Shown here one piece after another: positions 1 to 7,776 of a DNA stretch of 64,000 nucleotides (within the stretch, counting starts at the first letter, position 1; each line of letters begins with the position of its first letter). The DNA is from JBBIQH01 sp964475945. Its GTDB lineage: Archaea > Thermoproteota > Nitrososphaeria > Nitrososphaerales > Nitrosocaldaceae. Under the pieces are notes generated by a model. That model saw nothing but the letters and a program-made list of their open reading frames with translations, had not been told where the DNA came from and made no database searches. The position numbers and the translations under genes were made by a program. The stretch lies in assembly GCA_964475945.1 (NCBI GenBank), contig CAYYYF010000001.1:62001-126000 (forward strand). The letters are read 5' to 3'.

Positions 1-72
1 AATGATATAGAGAAGGTTATTCAGATTATTAAGGAACACTTAATTAAACCATACAACCTTTACCTATACTAA
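1..72 (+). CDS. C-terminal fragment of an unidentified protein (cut by window start)
   Basis: An open frame runs from base 1 to a TAA at 70-72 and would encode the last 23 residues of a protein ending in KPYNLYLY. The stop overlaps the next start in a TAATG arrangement, which is typical of translational coupling and is the main reason to believe it is real. The fragment is too short to assign. It probably forms an operon with the PfkB-family kinase that follows. Confidence 0.5.
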   Translation, partial: NDIEKVIQIIKEHLIKPYNLYLY

Positions 73-1028
73 TGAGAGAACTTGTAGCAGGTGCAATAAA
101 CTGGGATGTAACCCTATTCGTTGATGAGTTACCCAAGGCTGGGGATGAGGTTAAGGTTAAGAAGGTTATCAACGTAGCAGGGGGAAAGGGTGCAAACATT
201 GCCGTAGCAAGTGCTAGGATACTAGATAAGAATCAGGTTGGTATGTTGGGTGCGTTAGGTAATGATACCATTGGGGATGAGCAGATAAGCATACTTGAGA
301 GTGAGGGTGTAGATGTATCATGCATAAAGAGGTTTAACATGCACTCTGGACAGGCATATATACTTGTGGATAGTAAAGGGGAGAATGTTATACTAACCTA
401 TAAGGCAGTTAATGATATGCTGAGAGCAGAGATACTTGATGAGGAGCATATAGGTAAGGCGTTAAGGGATGTAGAGCATGTTGTAGTAATAGACCCACCC
501 ATAGAGTTTGCATCTGCGCTTATAAGTAAGGCTAGAGCATTAGGCAAGAGGGTTACATGGGCACCAGCACTTCTAACAAGGCTAGGGTATGATGTATTGC
601 ATCCGGGTATAAGCAAGGTAGATTACCTTATACTTAATGAGCATGAGTGTTTAAGGTTAGCAGATGCTAAAGATGTAATGCAAGGAGTTAAGGCATTGAA
701 GGCTAAGAGGGTTATAGTTACACTAAGCTCAAAGGGTTGTATAATGCATTGGGGTAACAATACAATGCTCATCCCTGCATTAGATCTTAGTGCTATGGGA
801 ATGCAGATAAAAAGCACAGTTGGTGCTGGGGATGCTCTAATAGGTACATTTGTAGCGTTGCTCTTAAGAGGATATGGTGAGAGTGAGGCTCTATTCCTTG
901 CTAATGTTGCAGCAGCATTAAAGGTTACCAAGGAGGAGACTAGGGGAAGTCCATACTACTCAGAGTTGATAAGCATGATAAACGATCCTCAGGTGAGGAG
1001 GTTGATGCAGGAGATAAAGGTTATCTGA
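72..1028 (+). CDS. PfkB/ribokinase-family sugar or nucleoside kinase
   Basis: 318 residues, the usual length for the PfkB family, which phosphorylates sugars or nucleosides with ATP. The N-terminal family signature (AGGKGANIAVASAR, about residues 36-49) and the C-terminal catalytic signature STVGAGDALIGTF (about 255-267), with its GAGD anion hole and Asp base, are both intact. The exact substrate cannot be read from sequence; ribose, a nucleoside or fructose 6-phosphate are possible. Its 3' end overlaps by 8 bp the 3' end of a convergent nucleoside hydrolase gene, whose product, free ribose, would be a logical substrate. The ATG overlaps the stop of the upstream frame. Confidence 0.85.
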   Translation: MRELVAGAINWDVTLFVDELPKAGDEVKVKKVINVAGGKGANIAVASARILDKNQVGMLGALGNDTIGDEQISILESEGVDVSCIKRFNMHSGQAYILVDSKGENVILTYKAVNDMLRAEILDEEHIGKALRDVEHVVVIDPPIEFASALISKARALGKRVTWAPALLTRLGYDVLHPGISKVDYLILNEHECLRLADAKDVMQGVKALKAKRVIVTLSSKGCIMHWGNNTMLIPALDLSAMGMQIKSTVGAGDALIGTFVALLLRGYGESEALFLANVAAALKVTKEETRGSPYYSELISMINDPQVRRLMQEIKVI

Positions 1029-1914
1029 GCATAGAGAAGAGCATATTCATGAACCTCTCTGGGTCTACGCTCTTACATACTTTAACATTTCCATCATCTC
1101 TATATGTTGTTATACACCTACCCCTCTCTTTACCCTCTGTTACAACCTTTACATTAGCCTTTGCCGTTGTGAATAGATCCTCTTCTAATGCTGCAAATAA
1201 TGCAAATACATCATGTATATTAAAGTAACCTAACCTTGATATAGGGTTCTCAAGTATCCTTACTGCTAATCTTGCATATATGCTATCTATACCCTTTATA
1301 TTATCAAGAACTGCTTGATCTATAATGCACTCCTTCCTTGATGTTACATCAAGCCCACATGCAACTATGCTAACATCTGAGCCCATTACAGTAGATGCAG
1401 CATAGGGGTCTGAGTAAAAGTTGAACTCTGCATGCTTTGTAACATTACCCTGCTCTATAGAGTAGTCATATACGCCTCCCATAAGCACTATCCTATCTAA
1501 CCTCTCCTTCACATCATAGGTTAGTAACCTTGCTATGTTTGTTAATGGTGCTGTGCATATGAGAGTAACCTTCTCCCTGCTCCTAATAACATCTGCTATA
1601 ACCTTTATTGGATCCTTGCTTATAATTGCTCTGCTATTTGGCTTATGGAGGTTGGAGTCCCCTAACCCATCACGCCCATGTATCTCTATAGCATGCTTAG
1701 ACCTTCTATAGCCTTTTACACTAAGCCCCCTTACTACCTTTATACTCTTGCCCAATGCTTCACATACCTTTAATGCATTAACTGCTGCCATGGAAGCATT
1801 AACATTCCCACTGGTAGTGCTTAATGCAAGTATATTCAACTCCTTACTATTCAATGCCAGTATCAGTGCTATAGCATCATCTACACCAACATCCATATCA
1901 AGTATAACGTCCAT
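1021..1914 (-). CDS. Inosine/uridine-preferring nucleoside hydrolase family protein
   Basis: 297 residues. The family cleaves the N-glycosidic bond of ribonucleosides to free base and ribose. The N-terminal Ca-binding signature is visible (DMDVGVDDAIALILAL, residues 6-21, with the DxDxxxDD pattern), and the central VLMGGVYD motif (about 143-150) is in the expected place. A DVTSRKECIID stretch and a late NIHDVFAL segment carry the remaining conserved acidic and His positions. It converges on the PfkB kinase gene with an 8-bp 3' overlap, which fits nucleoside salvage, although the two are on opposite strands and cannot share a transcript. Base preference is not predictable. Confidence 0.85.
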   Translation of the reverse strand: MDVILDMDVGVDDAIALILALNSKELNILALSTTSGNVNASMAAVNALKVCEALGKSIKVVRGLSVKGYRRSKHAIEIHGRDGLGDSNLHKPNSRAIISKDPIKVIADVIRSREKVTLICTAPLTNIARLLTYDVKERLDRIVLMGGVYDYSIEQGNVTKHAEFNFYSDPYAASTVMGSDVSIVACGLDVTSRKECIIDQAVLDNIKGIDSIYARLAVRILENPISRLGYFNIHDVFALFAALEEDLFTTAKANVKVVTEGKERGRCITTYRDDGNVKVCKSVDPERFMNMLFSMLR

Positions 1915-1954
1915 CTATATAGATTAATTATTCCTATTAGATAATTGTTATGGG

Positions 1955-2602
1955 ATGGATTACCTTACATTGATAGTTACTGTGGTTGTGGTATCATCAT
2001 CTGGAGTGTTATCACCAGGACCATTGTTCTTTACAAACATGATCTATGCAAAGAGGTATGGGTATAATGCTGGTATATTTATTGCACATGGGCATGCCAT
2101 CATAGAGTTCCCATTGGTTATACTTATAGCATTAAGTATAATAAGCACAGATATTGTAAGAGAGTACAAATGGATTATAAGCATAGTAGGAGGAGTTGCA
2201 CTGCTTGTATTTGTATCTATGCAAGGTATTCAGATTGCTAGGGGTAAGAGGATTGATTATGATGATAGCAGTAAGGTAGAGGATATAAGGAGTAGGTATA
2301 GGCTAGTAATTGTAGGTATACTATTCTCAGCCTTGAACCCATTCTTCATATCATGGTGGCTTACCATAGGTACAAAGATTATAACGGATGCTCTAATGCT
2401 TGCAGGGTTGTATGGTATTCTGCTTATTTTCATTACTCATATATGGATGGACTATGCTTGGCTTACAGTTACTGCATCCCTTACCTCAAAGGGGATAAGC
2501 ATCCTTGGTAGAATGCACTACCGTATCCTTATGCTAGCACTCTCCTCACTGCTAGTATATATTGCTATCATCTTCATACTTGAGGGGATAAATTTATTAT
2601 AA
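1955..2602 (+). CDS. LysE/RhtB-family amino-acid exporter
   Basis: 215 residues with about six hydrophobic segments. The N-terminus has the LysE-family pattern, SPGPLFFTNMIYAKRYGYNAG (about residues 20-40), in which SPGP and the following small-residue helix are family hallmarks. An ALNPFFISWWLTIG stretch (about 129-142) matches the second conserved family element. Members export amino acids or related solutes across the cytoplasmic membrane. The substrate here is unknown. The gene starts 40 bp upstream-divergent from the nucleoside hydrolase gene, so the two share a short promoter region. Confidence 0.8.
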   Translation: MDYLTLIVTVVVVSSSGVLSPGPLFFTNMIYAKRYGYNAGIFIAHGHAIIEFPLVILIALSIISTDIVREYKWIISIVGGVALLVFVSMQGIQIARGKRIDYDDSSKVEDIRSRYRLVIVGILFSALNPFFISWWLTIGTKIITDALMLAGLYGILLIFITHIWMDYAWLTVTASLTSKGISILGRMHYRILMLALSSLLVYIAIIFILEGINLL

Positions 2603-2622
2603 AAATCTGTATAATATTGCTT

Positions 2623-2868
2623 ATGGGCAAGGGTTTAAGATATGAGCACTTACTTAAGATGAAGGAGTTATTCGATTCAATAATATCAAGTGCCAATAAA
2701 GATCCAAATGACTACTATGAGTATTGGAGGAGAGAGGCTGAGAATATACTGCTGCAGGTTGCTGATATGCCAACAGAGGAGGCGTTTGAGAAGGCATTAA
2801 AGATGATAGAGACCTCCGCTAGATTTGAGCTTGCAAGAAGGGATATAGTTAAGGGACTGCTAGGCTAG
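2623..2868 (+). CDS. Small hypothetical helical protein
   Basis: 81 residues from the ATG at 2623; a TTG six bases upstream is in frame but less likely. The protein is charged, without membrane segments or cysteines, and looks mostly helical (RYEHLLKMKELFDSI at the start, a second helix around TEEAFEKALKMIETSAR). I do not recognise a family. It follows the LysE-type exporter by 20 bp on the same strand and may be co-transcribed. Confidence 0.6.
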   Translation: MGKGLRYEHLLKMKELFDSIISSANKDPNDYYEYWRREAENILLQVADMPTEEAFEKALKMIETSARFELARRDIVKGLLG

Positions 2869-2898
2869 ATCGTAAGTAATATAAAGTAAATAAATGAA

Positions 2899-3522
2899 TC
2901 ATAATCTAAGCCCTATAGCAACCCCATCCTTTACAGGAAGTATGACTGAGCCTACACCACTACCTATAAGCATGGAGTTGAACCTTGCTATAGCACTTCC
3001 TTTACTACTACTCCTATCTAAAACCTCTCCATGCCATAGTGCATTATCTGCTACCATTATACCATTCTTCCTTAACCTTGGGTAGCATAACTCAAAGTAC
3101 AATGGATAATCCTCTTTACCATCATCTATGAATACCATGTTAAACTTACCCTTAAGGGTAGGGATAACCTCACGCGCATCGCCTACTATAACCTCTACAT
3201 TATCTAGACCAGATGCATATATATTTGCTCTAGCCTCATCTGCCCTAGCATGATCTATCTCTATTGTTATAACCTTGCCTTTATACCTCTTTGCTGCTAG
3301 ACCAAGCCATATAGCAGAGTAGCCTATTGCTGTACCTACCTCTAGTATCCTGGTAGCCTTTATACTACAAGCAAGGATGAAGAGTAATCTACCTATCAAT
3401 GGGCCTACTATTGGTATACCTCTCTCCCTTGCTACCTCTTCTATGCTTGAGAGTATGCTTGGGCTCTTATGCATACTGCTTATGTAATGCTCTATTGCTT
3501 TAGCATCAATGCTATTAGGCAT
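2899..3522 (-). CDS. SAM-dependent O-methyltransferase, class I (COMT-like, family 3)
   Basis: 207 residues. The SAM-binding motif I is present (LEVGTAIGYSAIWLG, about residues 60-74), followed by an acidic motif II (ITIEIDH, about 86-92) and VIVGDAREVIP (about 110-120). The FIDDGKEDYPLYFE segment with a later ADNALWHGEV supplies the Asp/Asn residues that bind the divalent metal in caffeoyl-CoA/catechol O-methyltransferase-like enzymes. The small-molecule acceptor is unknown. It stands alone on the minus strand. Confidence 0.8.
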   Translation of the reverse strand: MPNSIDAKAIEHYISSMHKSPSILSSIEEVARERGIPIVGPLIGRLLFILACSIKATRILEVGTAIGYSAIWLGLAAKRYKGKVITIEIDHARADEARANIYASGLDNVEVIVGDAREVIPTLKGKFNMVFIDDGKEDYPLYFELCYPRLRKNGIMVADNALWHGEVLDRSSSKGSAIARFNSMLIGSGVGSVILPVKDGVAIGLRL

Positions 3523-3582
3523 TGTATGATTATCTTAACTGTTAGTATTAAAATTTACTTAGGTTATTGAATAAGTCTGATG

Positions 3583-4086
3583 TTAAAACCTAACCTCATC
3601 CATCATATCAGTGTAATTATCTGCAATCACATCAATCTTATCTACACTACCTAATTTGTACTTTGCAAGTATAGAGGATATCATGCCCTTATCCTTCAAG
3701 CAGTAAAGGTTACCATCCTTAACAACTATATCCTCATCCGTAAGCCTTTTCATATACCATAGTATGGTTGATTTGCTTCTATTAACATGTGATGCTATAT
3801 CGTCTAATGAGCATCTACCATTTGCTAGCATAAGTTCTACTATCCTTCTAACCATAGGTATCCTTAGCATACCTAACACCCTTGCCTCTCTCTCATCAAT
3901 GTCCCTTGGGTAGTATCTTGTAATACCACCCTTCCTCTCAACCCTTATGGCTTCATTATACTCAAGCATGTAAAGATGGTATGATAATACACCGTTTATA
4001 GTGCCTAGGGACCTTAAGAGCTCCCTGTACCTTACCCCAGGGTTATCCTTTATTATCTTTAGTATCATGAGCCTTATATCACTCAT
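3583..4086 (-). CDS. Transcriptional regulator with two winged-helix domains
   Basis: 167 residues holding two consecutive winged helix-turn-helix units. The first covers about residues 5-60 (NPGVRYRELLRSLGTINGVLSYHL as helix-turn-helix, ERKGGITRYYP as wing). The second covers about 70-130 (CSLDDIASHVNRSKSTILWYMKRL). The architecture is common in archaeal ArsR/MarR-like regulators. Its start directly follows the stop of the upstream 4-TM membrane protein gene (stop 4087-4089, start 4084-4086 on the minus strand). The pair is therefore almost certainly one operon, and the membrane protein may be a sensor or a regulated partner. Confidence 0.75.
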   Translation of the reverse strand: MSDIRLMILKIIKDNPGVRYRELLRSLGTINGVLSYHLYMLEYNEAIRVERKGGITRYYPRDIDEREARVLGMLRIPMVRRIVELMLANGRCSLDDIASHVNRSKSTILWYMKRLTDEDIVVKDGNLYCLKDKGMISSILAKYKLGSVDKIDVIADNYTDMMDEVRF

Positions 4087-4473
4087 CTACCTCACCTTTA
4101 GAACTCCTGTAAGTAAGAATAACAGGGCAAGTAGGATCAGGAGATGAGGTATCTCTGTATTTATTATAGGCAAGGTTGTATAACGCAAGACCTCAACGCT
4201 AACAAGGAAGTTTATACCCTCTGCTATTGTTAATACTAGTAAAGCAATGCTCATAAGGAGCATCCTAGTACTCCTACTCCTATAATATGCTATTGATGAG
4301 ATTATAACAAGTAGTACAGCAATGCACATGGTTACAAGGTGTAATAGTACATGGTATATCATATACTCATGTGTTATATGAGGAAGTACCAAAGGCAAAG
4401 AGAATACAGTTATAGTTGCTAGTATAAGGGCAGTGAGTATGCTCTTATCAGCAAATACAGTATTCTGCATCAA
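4087..4473 (-). CDS. Four-TM membrane protein paired with a wHTH regulator
   Basis: 128 residues, almost entirely hydrophobic, with four clear membrane segments (about 12-30, 38-60, 70-90 and 104-125), a His-containing loop after the first segment (LPHITHEYMIYH) and a basic C-terminus. No enzymatic motif is visible. Archaea often carry such short four-helix proteins directly upstream of a two-wHTH regulator, as here with no intervening bases. A sensory or accessory role for that regulator is inference. Confidence 0.65.
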   Translation of the reverse strand: MMQNTVFADKSILTALILATITVFSLPLVLPHITHEYMIYHVLLHLVTMCIAVLLVIISSIAYYRSRSTRMLLMSIALLVLTIAEGINFLVSVEVLRYTTLPIINTEIPHLLILLALLFLLTGVLKVR

Positions 4474-4540
4474 TGTATACTAGATCTTGGTTATAATTAA
4501 TTATTTTGGTACAACTATAGAATGGTTCAGCATAAGTGTT

Positions 4541-5122
4541 TCAGTATAGGGGTATGCTCATAGTTGCAAATATACCTTTCTCCTTCTCAACCATTTTATA
4601 CTTACTGTCATAGTATACATACTCTTTTATATTGGATACATGCTTCCTCCACTCCTCATGTATCAACTCATTGTACCTCTTTGCTATACCTCTCCTCCTA
4701 CCAACCTCATGCAATAGTATATGTGATACTCTTGTGCAATTCTCTTTAGCAAAGAACCTTATCCTCTCATCATCACTGGAGGTATTGCTATAATCTATCC
4801 ATTGTACAAGACCAAAGTTATCTGTAAAGTATCCGACCTCGCAGTCAGAGATCAGGGGCTTAAAATATGCCAAGTATACATGGTAAGCATCCCTATCCTT
4901 CTTCCTATGGTGCATTATAAGATCGCTTAACCCAAACCTTATCCTTCTGAATAATGAGTACTCTACTGCTAAGACATCTGTTAGGGTATCATAATGTAAC
5001 CCAAAGTTCTTGTTAAGCCACCACCTAAAGAAACTGCTCATCATCTCTATGTAAGGTAGATCGCTCTTTAACCTATTATCAAGCTCCTCATGCTTAACCA
5101 CATAGATGAATCTTAATATCAT
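4541..5122 (-). CDS. Hypothetical protein with His-rich HILLHEVGRRRG segment
   Basis: 193 residues, soluble, rich in aromatic and basic residues. I do not recognise a family. The segment HILLHEVGRRRG (about residues 133-144) followed by ELIHEEW (about 152-158) clusters His and Glu residues in a way reminiscent of metal sites. It is not a clean HExxH, so a protease assignment would be unjustified. The gene is monocistronic, with an AT-rich upstream region shared with the downstream end of Alba. Confidence 0.6.
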   Translation of the reverse strand: MILRFIYVVKHEELDNRLKSDLPYIEMMSSFFRWWLNKNFGLHYDTLTDVLAVEYSLFRRIRFGLSDLIMHHRKKDRDAYHVYLAYFKPLISDCEVGYFTDNFGLVQWIDYSNTSSDDERIRFFAKENCTRVSHILLHEVGRRRGIAKRYNELIHEEWRKHVSNIKEYVYYDSKYKMVEKEKGIFATMSIPLY

Positions 5123-5185
5123 CCCTACTAGAGATTCCTTTATTTATATAAAAATATATAAAAAAGAGTGTTTAAGCAGGTGCGC

Positions 5186-5491
5186 TTACTTCCTGCTTAT
5201 ATCTATCTCTATTGTGGATACGTTCCTTACCTTCCCGTTCTGACTCTGCATCTGCTCTGAACCTAGCCTCACATCGCTTATCTTATAGCCTAGAGAGTTC
5301 ATCCTCTTGGCTATTATCTGTGCTACATCTATTGCCCTTGCGATGCTGAGCCCCCTAGCCTTTATGGTTACAGTTGGTTCATTGGCCAACTGAACTAGAG
5401 CAGCTGTTACATACGTCATCAGTGGTTTCTTACCTATGAATATCTCGTTGCTTGCCTTGCGCTGCTGAGATGTACTCTGCGCCTCAGCCAT
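5186..5491 (-). CDS. albA: Alba, archaeal nucleic-acid-binding chromatin protein
   Basis: 101 residues. The Alba core is clear: IFIGKKPLMTYVTAALVQLANEPTVTIKARGLSIARAIDVA, with the Lys-containing GKKP loop (about residues 20-23) that in Sulfolobus Alba carries the DNA-contacting lysine regulated by acetylation. RMNSLGYKISDVRLGSEQ and VSTIEIDISRK give the C-terminal strands. Alba dimers coat DNA and bind RNA. A TATA-like element about 25 bp before the ATG suggests leaderless or near-leaderless transcription, and the gene stands alone. Confidence 0.95.
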   Translation of the reverse strand: MAEAQSTSQQRKASNEIFIGKKPLMTYVTAALVQLANEPTVTIKARGLSIARAIDVAQIIAKRMNSLGYKISDVRLGSEQMQSQNGKVRNVSTIEIDISRK

Positions 5492-5511
5492 AACATCTTA
5501 AGAGGTTGGAG

Positions 5512-5523
5512 TGTTATAAATAG
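5512..5523 (-). promoter_or_regulatory. TATA-box candidate for alba
   Basis: On the minus strand the sequence AACTATTTATAAC lies about 25-32 bases before the alba start codon. In archaea transcription begins about 25 bases after the TATA box, so the transcript would start at or very near the ATG. Position and composition fit, but there is no direct proof. Confidence 0.45.
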
Positions 5524-5548
5524 TTTAACATTAAGCATTTAATTACCT

Positions 5549-5785
5549 CTACTTGCTAATAATAGTGCTTAGTAACCTTACTATGTAATCATGCGTAGGA
5601 TTCTCCCTTATTCTTACCTTAAGATCCTCATCACTAACCTCATAACAGTTAAAGTTGCCATCCTCATCCTTTATGAACAGCAACACTCTATCCTTGTATA
5701 TGCAAGGGTATATCCTCTCAACCACCATCCTCTCAATATCTATGGTTATCTTATCATCTTTGACCTTGATAATATCATCCTCCAA
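5549..5785 (-). CDS. Small hypothetical protein, divergent from DNA polymerase IV
   Basis: 78 residues, acidic, with alternating short strands (DDIIKVKDDKITIDIERMVVERIYPC, then RVLLFIKDEDGNFNCYEV). There are no membrane segments and only two Cys, and no recognised family. It is transcribed away from the Y-family polymerase gene, with 37 bp between the two starts, so the promoters must overlap or abut. A functional link to translesion synthesis would be inference from position only. Confidence 0.6.
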   Translation of the reverse strand: MEDDIIKVKDDKITIDIERMVVERIYPCIYKDRVLLFIKDEDGNFNCYEVSDEDLKVRIRENPTHDYIVRLLSTIISK

Positions 5786-5822
5786 TACAAAGATTATTAA
5801 CCAATCCCTTTAATATTAGATT

Positions 5823-6923
5823 ATGGGTAAAGAGAGGGTTATAATGCATGTAGACTTGGATTACTTTTATGCTCAATGTGAGGAGTTAAGGAATCCTTCA
5901 CTAAAGGATAAGGCTGTTGTTGTATGTATATACTCTGCTAGAGGAGGTGATAGTGGGGCAGTTAGCACATGCAACTACAAGGCAAGGGGTTATGGTGTAA
6001 GGGCAGGGATGCCTATAAAGCAAGCAAAGCATCTGCTTAAAGACCTTGATCCAACTAGTGTAGCATTCCTTGCTGTAGATGAGCAATACTACTCAAGCAT
6101 ATCCGCTATAGTGATGGGTATACTGAGGAGGTATGCTGATGCATTTGAGCAGGTTAGCATAGATGAAGCATTCATGGATGTTAGCAAGAGGTGCAGTAAC
6201 TTTGATGATGCTACAATCCTTGCAAAGAGTATAAAGCAGGAGGTAAAGAGCAGCGTAGGGTTAACATGCTCTATAGGGGTTAGCATAAACAAGTTGGTAG
6301 CAAAGATAGCCTCTGAGCATAACAAGCCTGATGGGCTTACTATAGTAAAGCCTGAGGAGGTTAGTGCATTCCTCTCAGGGTTAAAGGTAGGGAAGATACC
6401 ATGGGTAGGAAAGAAGACGGAGGAGAGGCTAAACTCAATGGGTATAGCAAGTATAGGGGATCTAGCAAGGCTTGATGTGCAAGTGCTTGTAGATGAATTT
6501 GGTAGGAAGATGGGTATATACCTGTATAATGCAGCAAGGGGTATGGATGATGAGCCTGTAAGGGATGATGATAGGGTAAAGCAGGTTAGCAGGATAACAA
6601 CTCTTAAGAAGAATACTAGGAATTTGGATGAGATGCTTGATGATCTACATGCACTATGTATGGATGTGCATAAGAGCATAGTTGAGCAGGGTATGCTCTT
6701 CAGATCTGTAGGAGTTATAATAGTGCATGATGATCTTAGCATAAGCACTAAGAGCAAGAGTATAAGGCATAGAACAAATAGCATAGATGAGATGTTCGAG
6801 GTTGCAAGGGAGCTATTAGGGCATGCATTAAGCACAGATGCTAGGATGGTTAGGAGGCTAGGCGTTAAAGTGGAGGATCTTATGGAGATGAGAGGGCAAG
6901 AGTCACTGCAGAGGTTCCTGTAG
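5823..6923 (+). CDS. dpo4: Y-family DNA polymerase (Dpo4/DinB-like translesion polymerase)
   Basis: 366 residues, close to Dpo4 length (about 350). Catalytic carboxylates are visible in HVDLDYFYAQCEE (about residues 9-21) and VSIDEAFMDVS (about 109-119). The helix-hairpin-helix thumb follows (IPWVGKKTEERLNSMGIASIGDLA, about 195-218), and the little-finger domain covers about 245-345. The last eight residues QESLQRFL fit a PCNA-interacting peptide (Qxx[LIM]xxFF/L), so recruitment by the sliding clamp is expected. It performs error-prone bypass of DNA lesions. It ends one base before the convergent PNPOx-like gene. Confidence 0.93.
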   Translation: MGKERVIMHVDLDYFYAQCEELRNPSLKDKAVVVCIYSARGGDSGAVSTCNYKARGYGVRAGMPIKQAKHLLKDLDPTSVAFLAVDEQYYSSISAIVMGILRRYADAFEQVSIDEAFMDVSKRCSNFDDATILAKSIKQEVKSSVGLTCSIGVSINKLVAKIASEHNKPDGLTIVKPEEVSAFLSGLKVGKIPWVGKKTEERLNSMGIASIGDLARLDVQVLVDEFGRKMGIYLYNAARGMDDEPVRDDDRVKQVSRITTLKKNTRNLDEMLDDLHALCMDVHKSIVEQGMLFRSVGVIIVHDDLSISTKSKSIRHRTNSIDEMFEVARELLGHALSTDARMVRRLGVKVEDLMEMRGQESLQRFL

Positions 6924-7316
6924 TTACTTAATACCCCATGAGACCTTATGTAATGGCTTTACCTTTATGAATGGTGCTTCACCCTCCTTCCATGGATCCC
7001 TTCTTACCCATACAAACCTCTCATAGAATATTGAGTATACTTGCTTGAACTCTTCTCCATACTCTATAACCTCTGCTATACCCTCAACCATAATTGCCCT
7101 ATTAGGCTTGTAAACATCTATAACCAAGCATACATTATTGTTCCTTACTATATTCTTAAACTTCCTTGTATTGTAATCTGTAGCAATGTAAAAGTATCCA
7201 TTTAGGAAGATGTAGCATACAGGCACTACATGAGGCTTACCATTGTAACATGTTGCTAACCTGCATACCTCATTCCTATTTATGAACCCCATCTCCTTAT
7301 CTGAGAAGTTGAGCAT
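6924..7316 (-). CDS. Pyridoxamine 5'-phosphate oxidase-like flavin-binding protein
   Basis: 130 residues with the split-barrel flavin fold: EVCRLATCYNGKPHVVPVCYIFLNGYFYIATD (about residues 16-47), then TRKFKNIVRNNNVCLVIDVYKP (about 50-71) and GIAEVIEYGEEF (about 79-90). Short proteins of this superfamily bind FMN, F420 or heme. The cofactor and substrate are not decidable here. It converges on dpo4 with no spacer. Confidence 0.75.
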   Translation of the reverse strand: MLNFSDKEMGFINRNEVCRLATCYNGKPHVVPVCYIFLNGYFYIATDYNTRKFKNIVRNNNVCLVIDVYKPNRAIMVEGIAEVIEYGEEFKQVYSIFYERFVWVRRDPWKEGEAPFIKVKPLHKVSWGIK

Positions 7317-7366
7317 GTATTAACAATGGATGAAGAGTTTATATAATTATACTGTGAAGCAATCCT

Positions 7367-7582
7367 ATGAAGTGCCCAGTATGCAACGTTGAGTTAAGGA
7401 TAACGGATAGGCAAGGAGTGGAGATAGACTACTGTCCCCAATGTAGAGGCGTATGGCTTGATAGAGGGGAGTTGGATAAGATAATAGAGAGATCCATACA
7501 TGTTATGGAGGATAGTGATGACTATAGGGATTATGAGTATAATAGGAAGAGGTCCTTCTGGAGAGAGATGTTCGACTTCTGA
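7367..7582 (+). CDS. Small zinc-ribbon protein (zf-TFIIB type)
   Basis: 71 residues. Two CxxC knuckles, CPVC (residues 3-6) and CPQC (23-26), with the following RGVWLDRGELDKI, match the stand-alone TFIIB-type zinc-ribbon family. The rest is a charged tail (SDDYRDYEYNRKRSFWREMF). These proteins are widespread and of unknown function. It ends six bases before the tRNA-Ser gene, which is on the opposite strand. Confidence 0.8.
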   Translation: MKCPVCNVELRITDRQGVEIDYCPQCRGVWLDRGELDKIIERSIHVMEDSDDYRDYEYNRKRSFWREMFDF

Positions 7583-7587
7583 TATTA

Positions 7588-7716
7588 CGCCGGGGGTGGG
7601 ATTTGAACCCACGAGCCCTTGCGGGCACAGGCTAACAGTATGCTAACCATAACCAGACTCCAGGCTTGGGCTATTTTTATTCTCATCTGCCCCCTACCAG
7701 ACTAGGGTACCCCGGC
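7588..7716 (-). tRNA. tRNA-Ser (anticodon GGA) with two introns
   Basis: On the minus strand the ends form a 7-bp acceptor (GCCGGGG with CCCCGGC), there is a GTGGG/CCCAC T-arm with loop TTCAAAT, and the long variable arm GCCC-GCAA-GGGC marks a class II tRNA. Base 73 is G, as in archaeal tRNA-Ser. A normal anticodon arm appears only if two segments are removed. One is 21 nt at 7666-7686 (between positions 29 and 30), the other 24 nt at 7634-7657 (after position 37). The mature arm is then CAGGC-CTGGAGA-GCCTG with anticodon GGA at 7659-7661, a U33 and a perfect 5-bp stem. The mature length is 84 nt and CCA is not encoded. A TATA-like element (TATATA at about 7743-7748) lies about 30 bp upstream. 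Confidence 0.88.
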
Positions 7717-7776
7717 ATGCTCTTAAGTATTATTACATGAGTATATAATTCATTAAGCAAACTAATAATAGAGTCT

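Noticed and set aside
6089..6835. 248-codon minus-strand frame opposite dpo4
   Set aside because: Shadow of the dpo4 codon pattern; Ser/Leu/Ile-rich composition and no motif.
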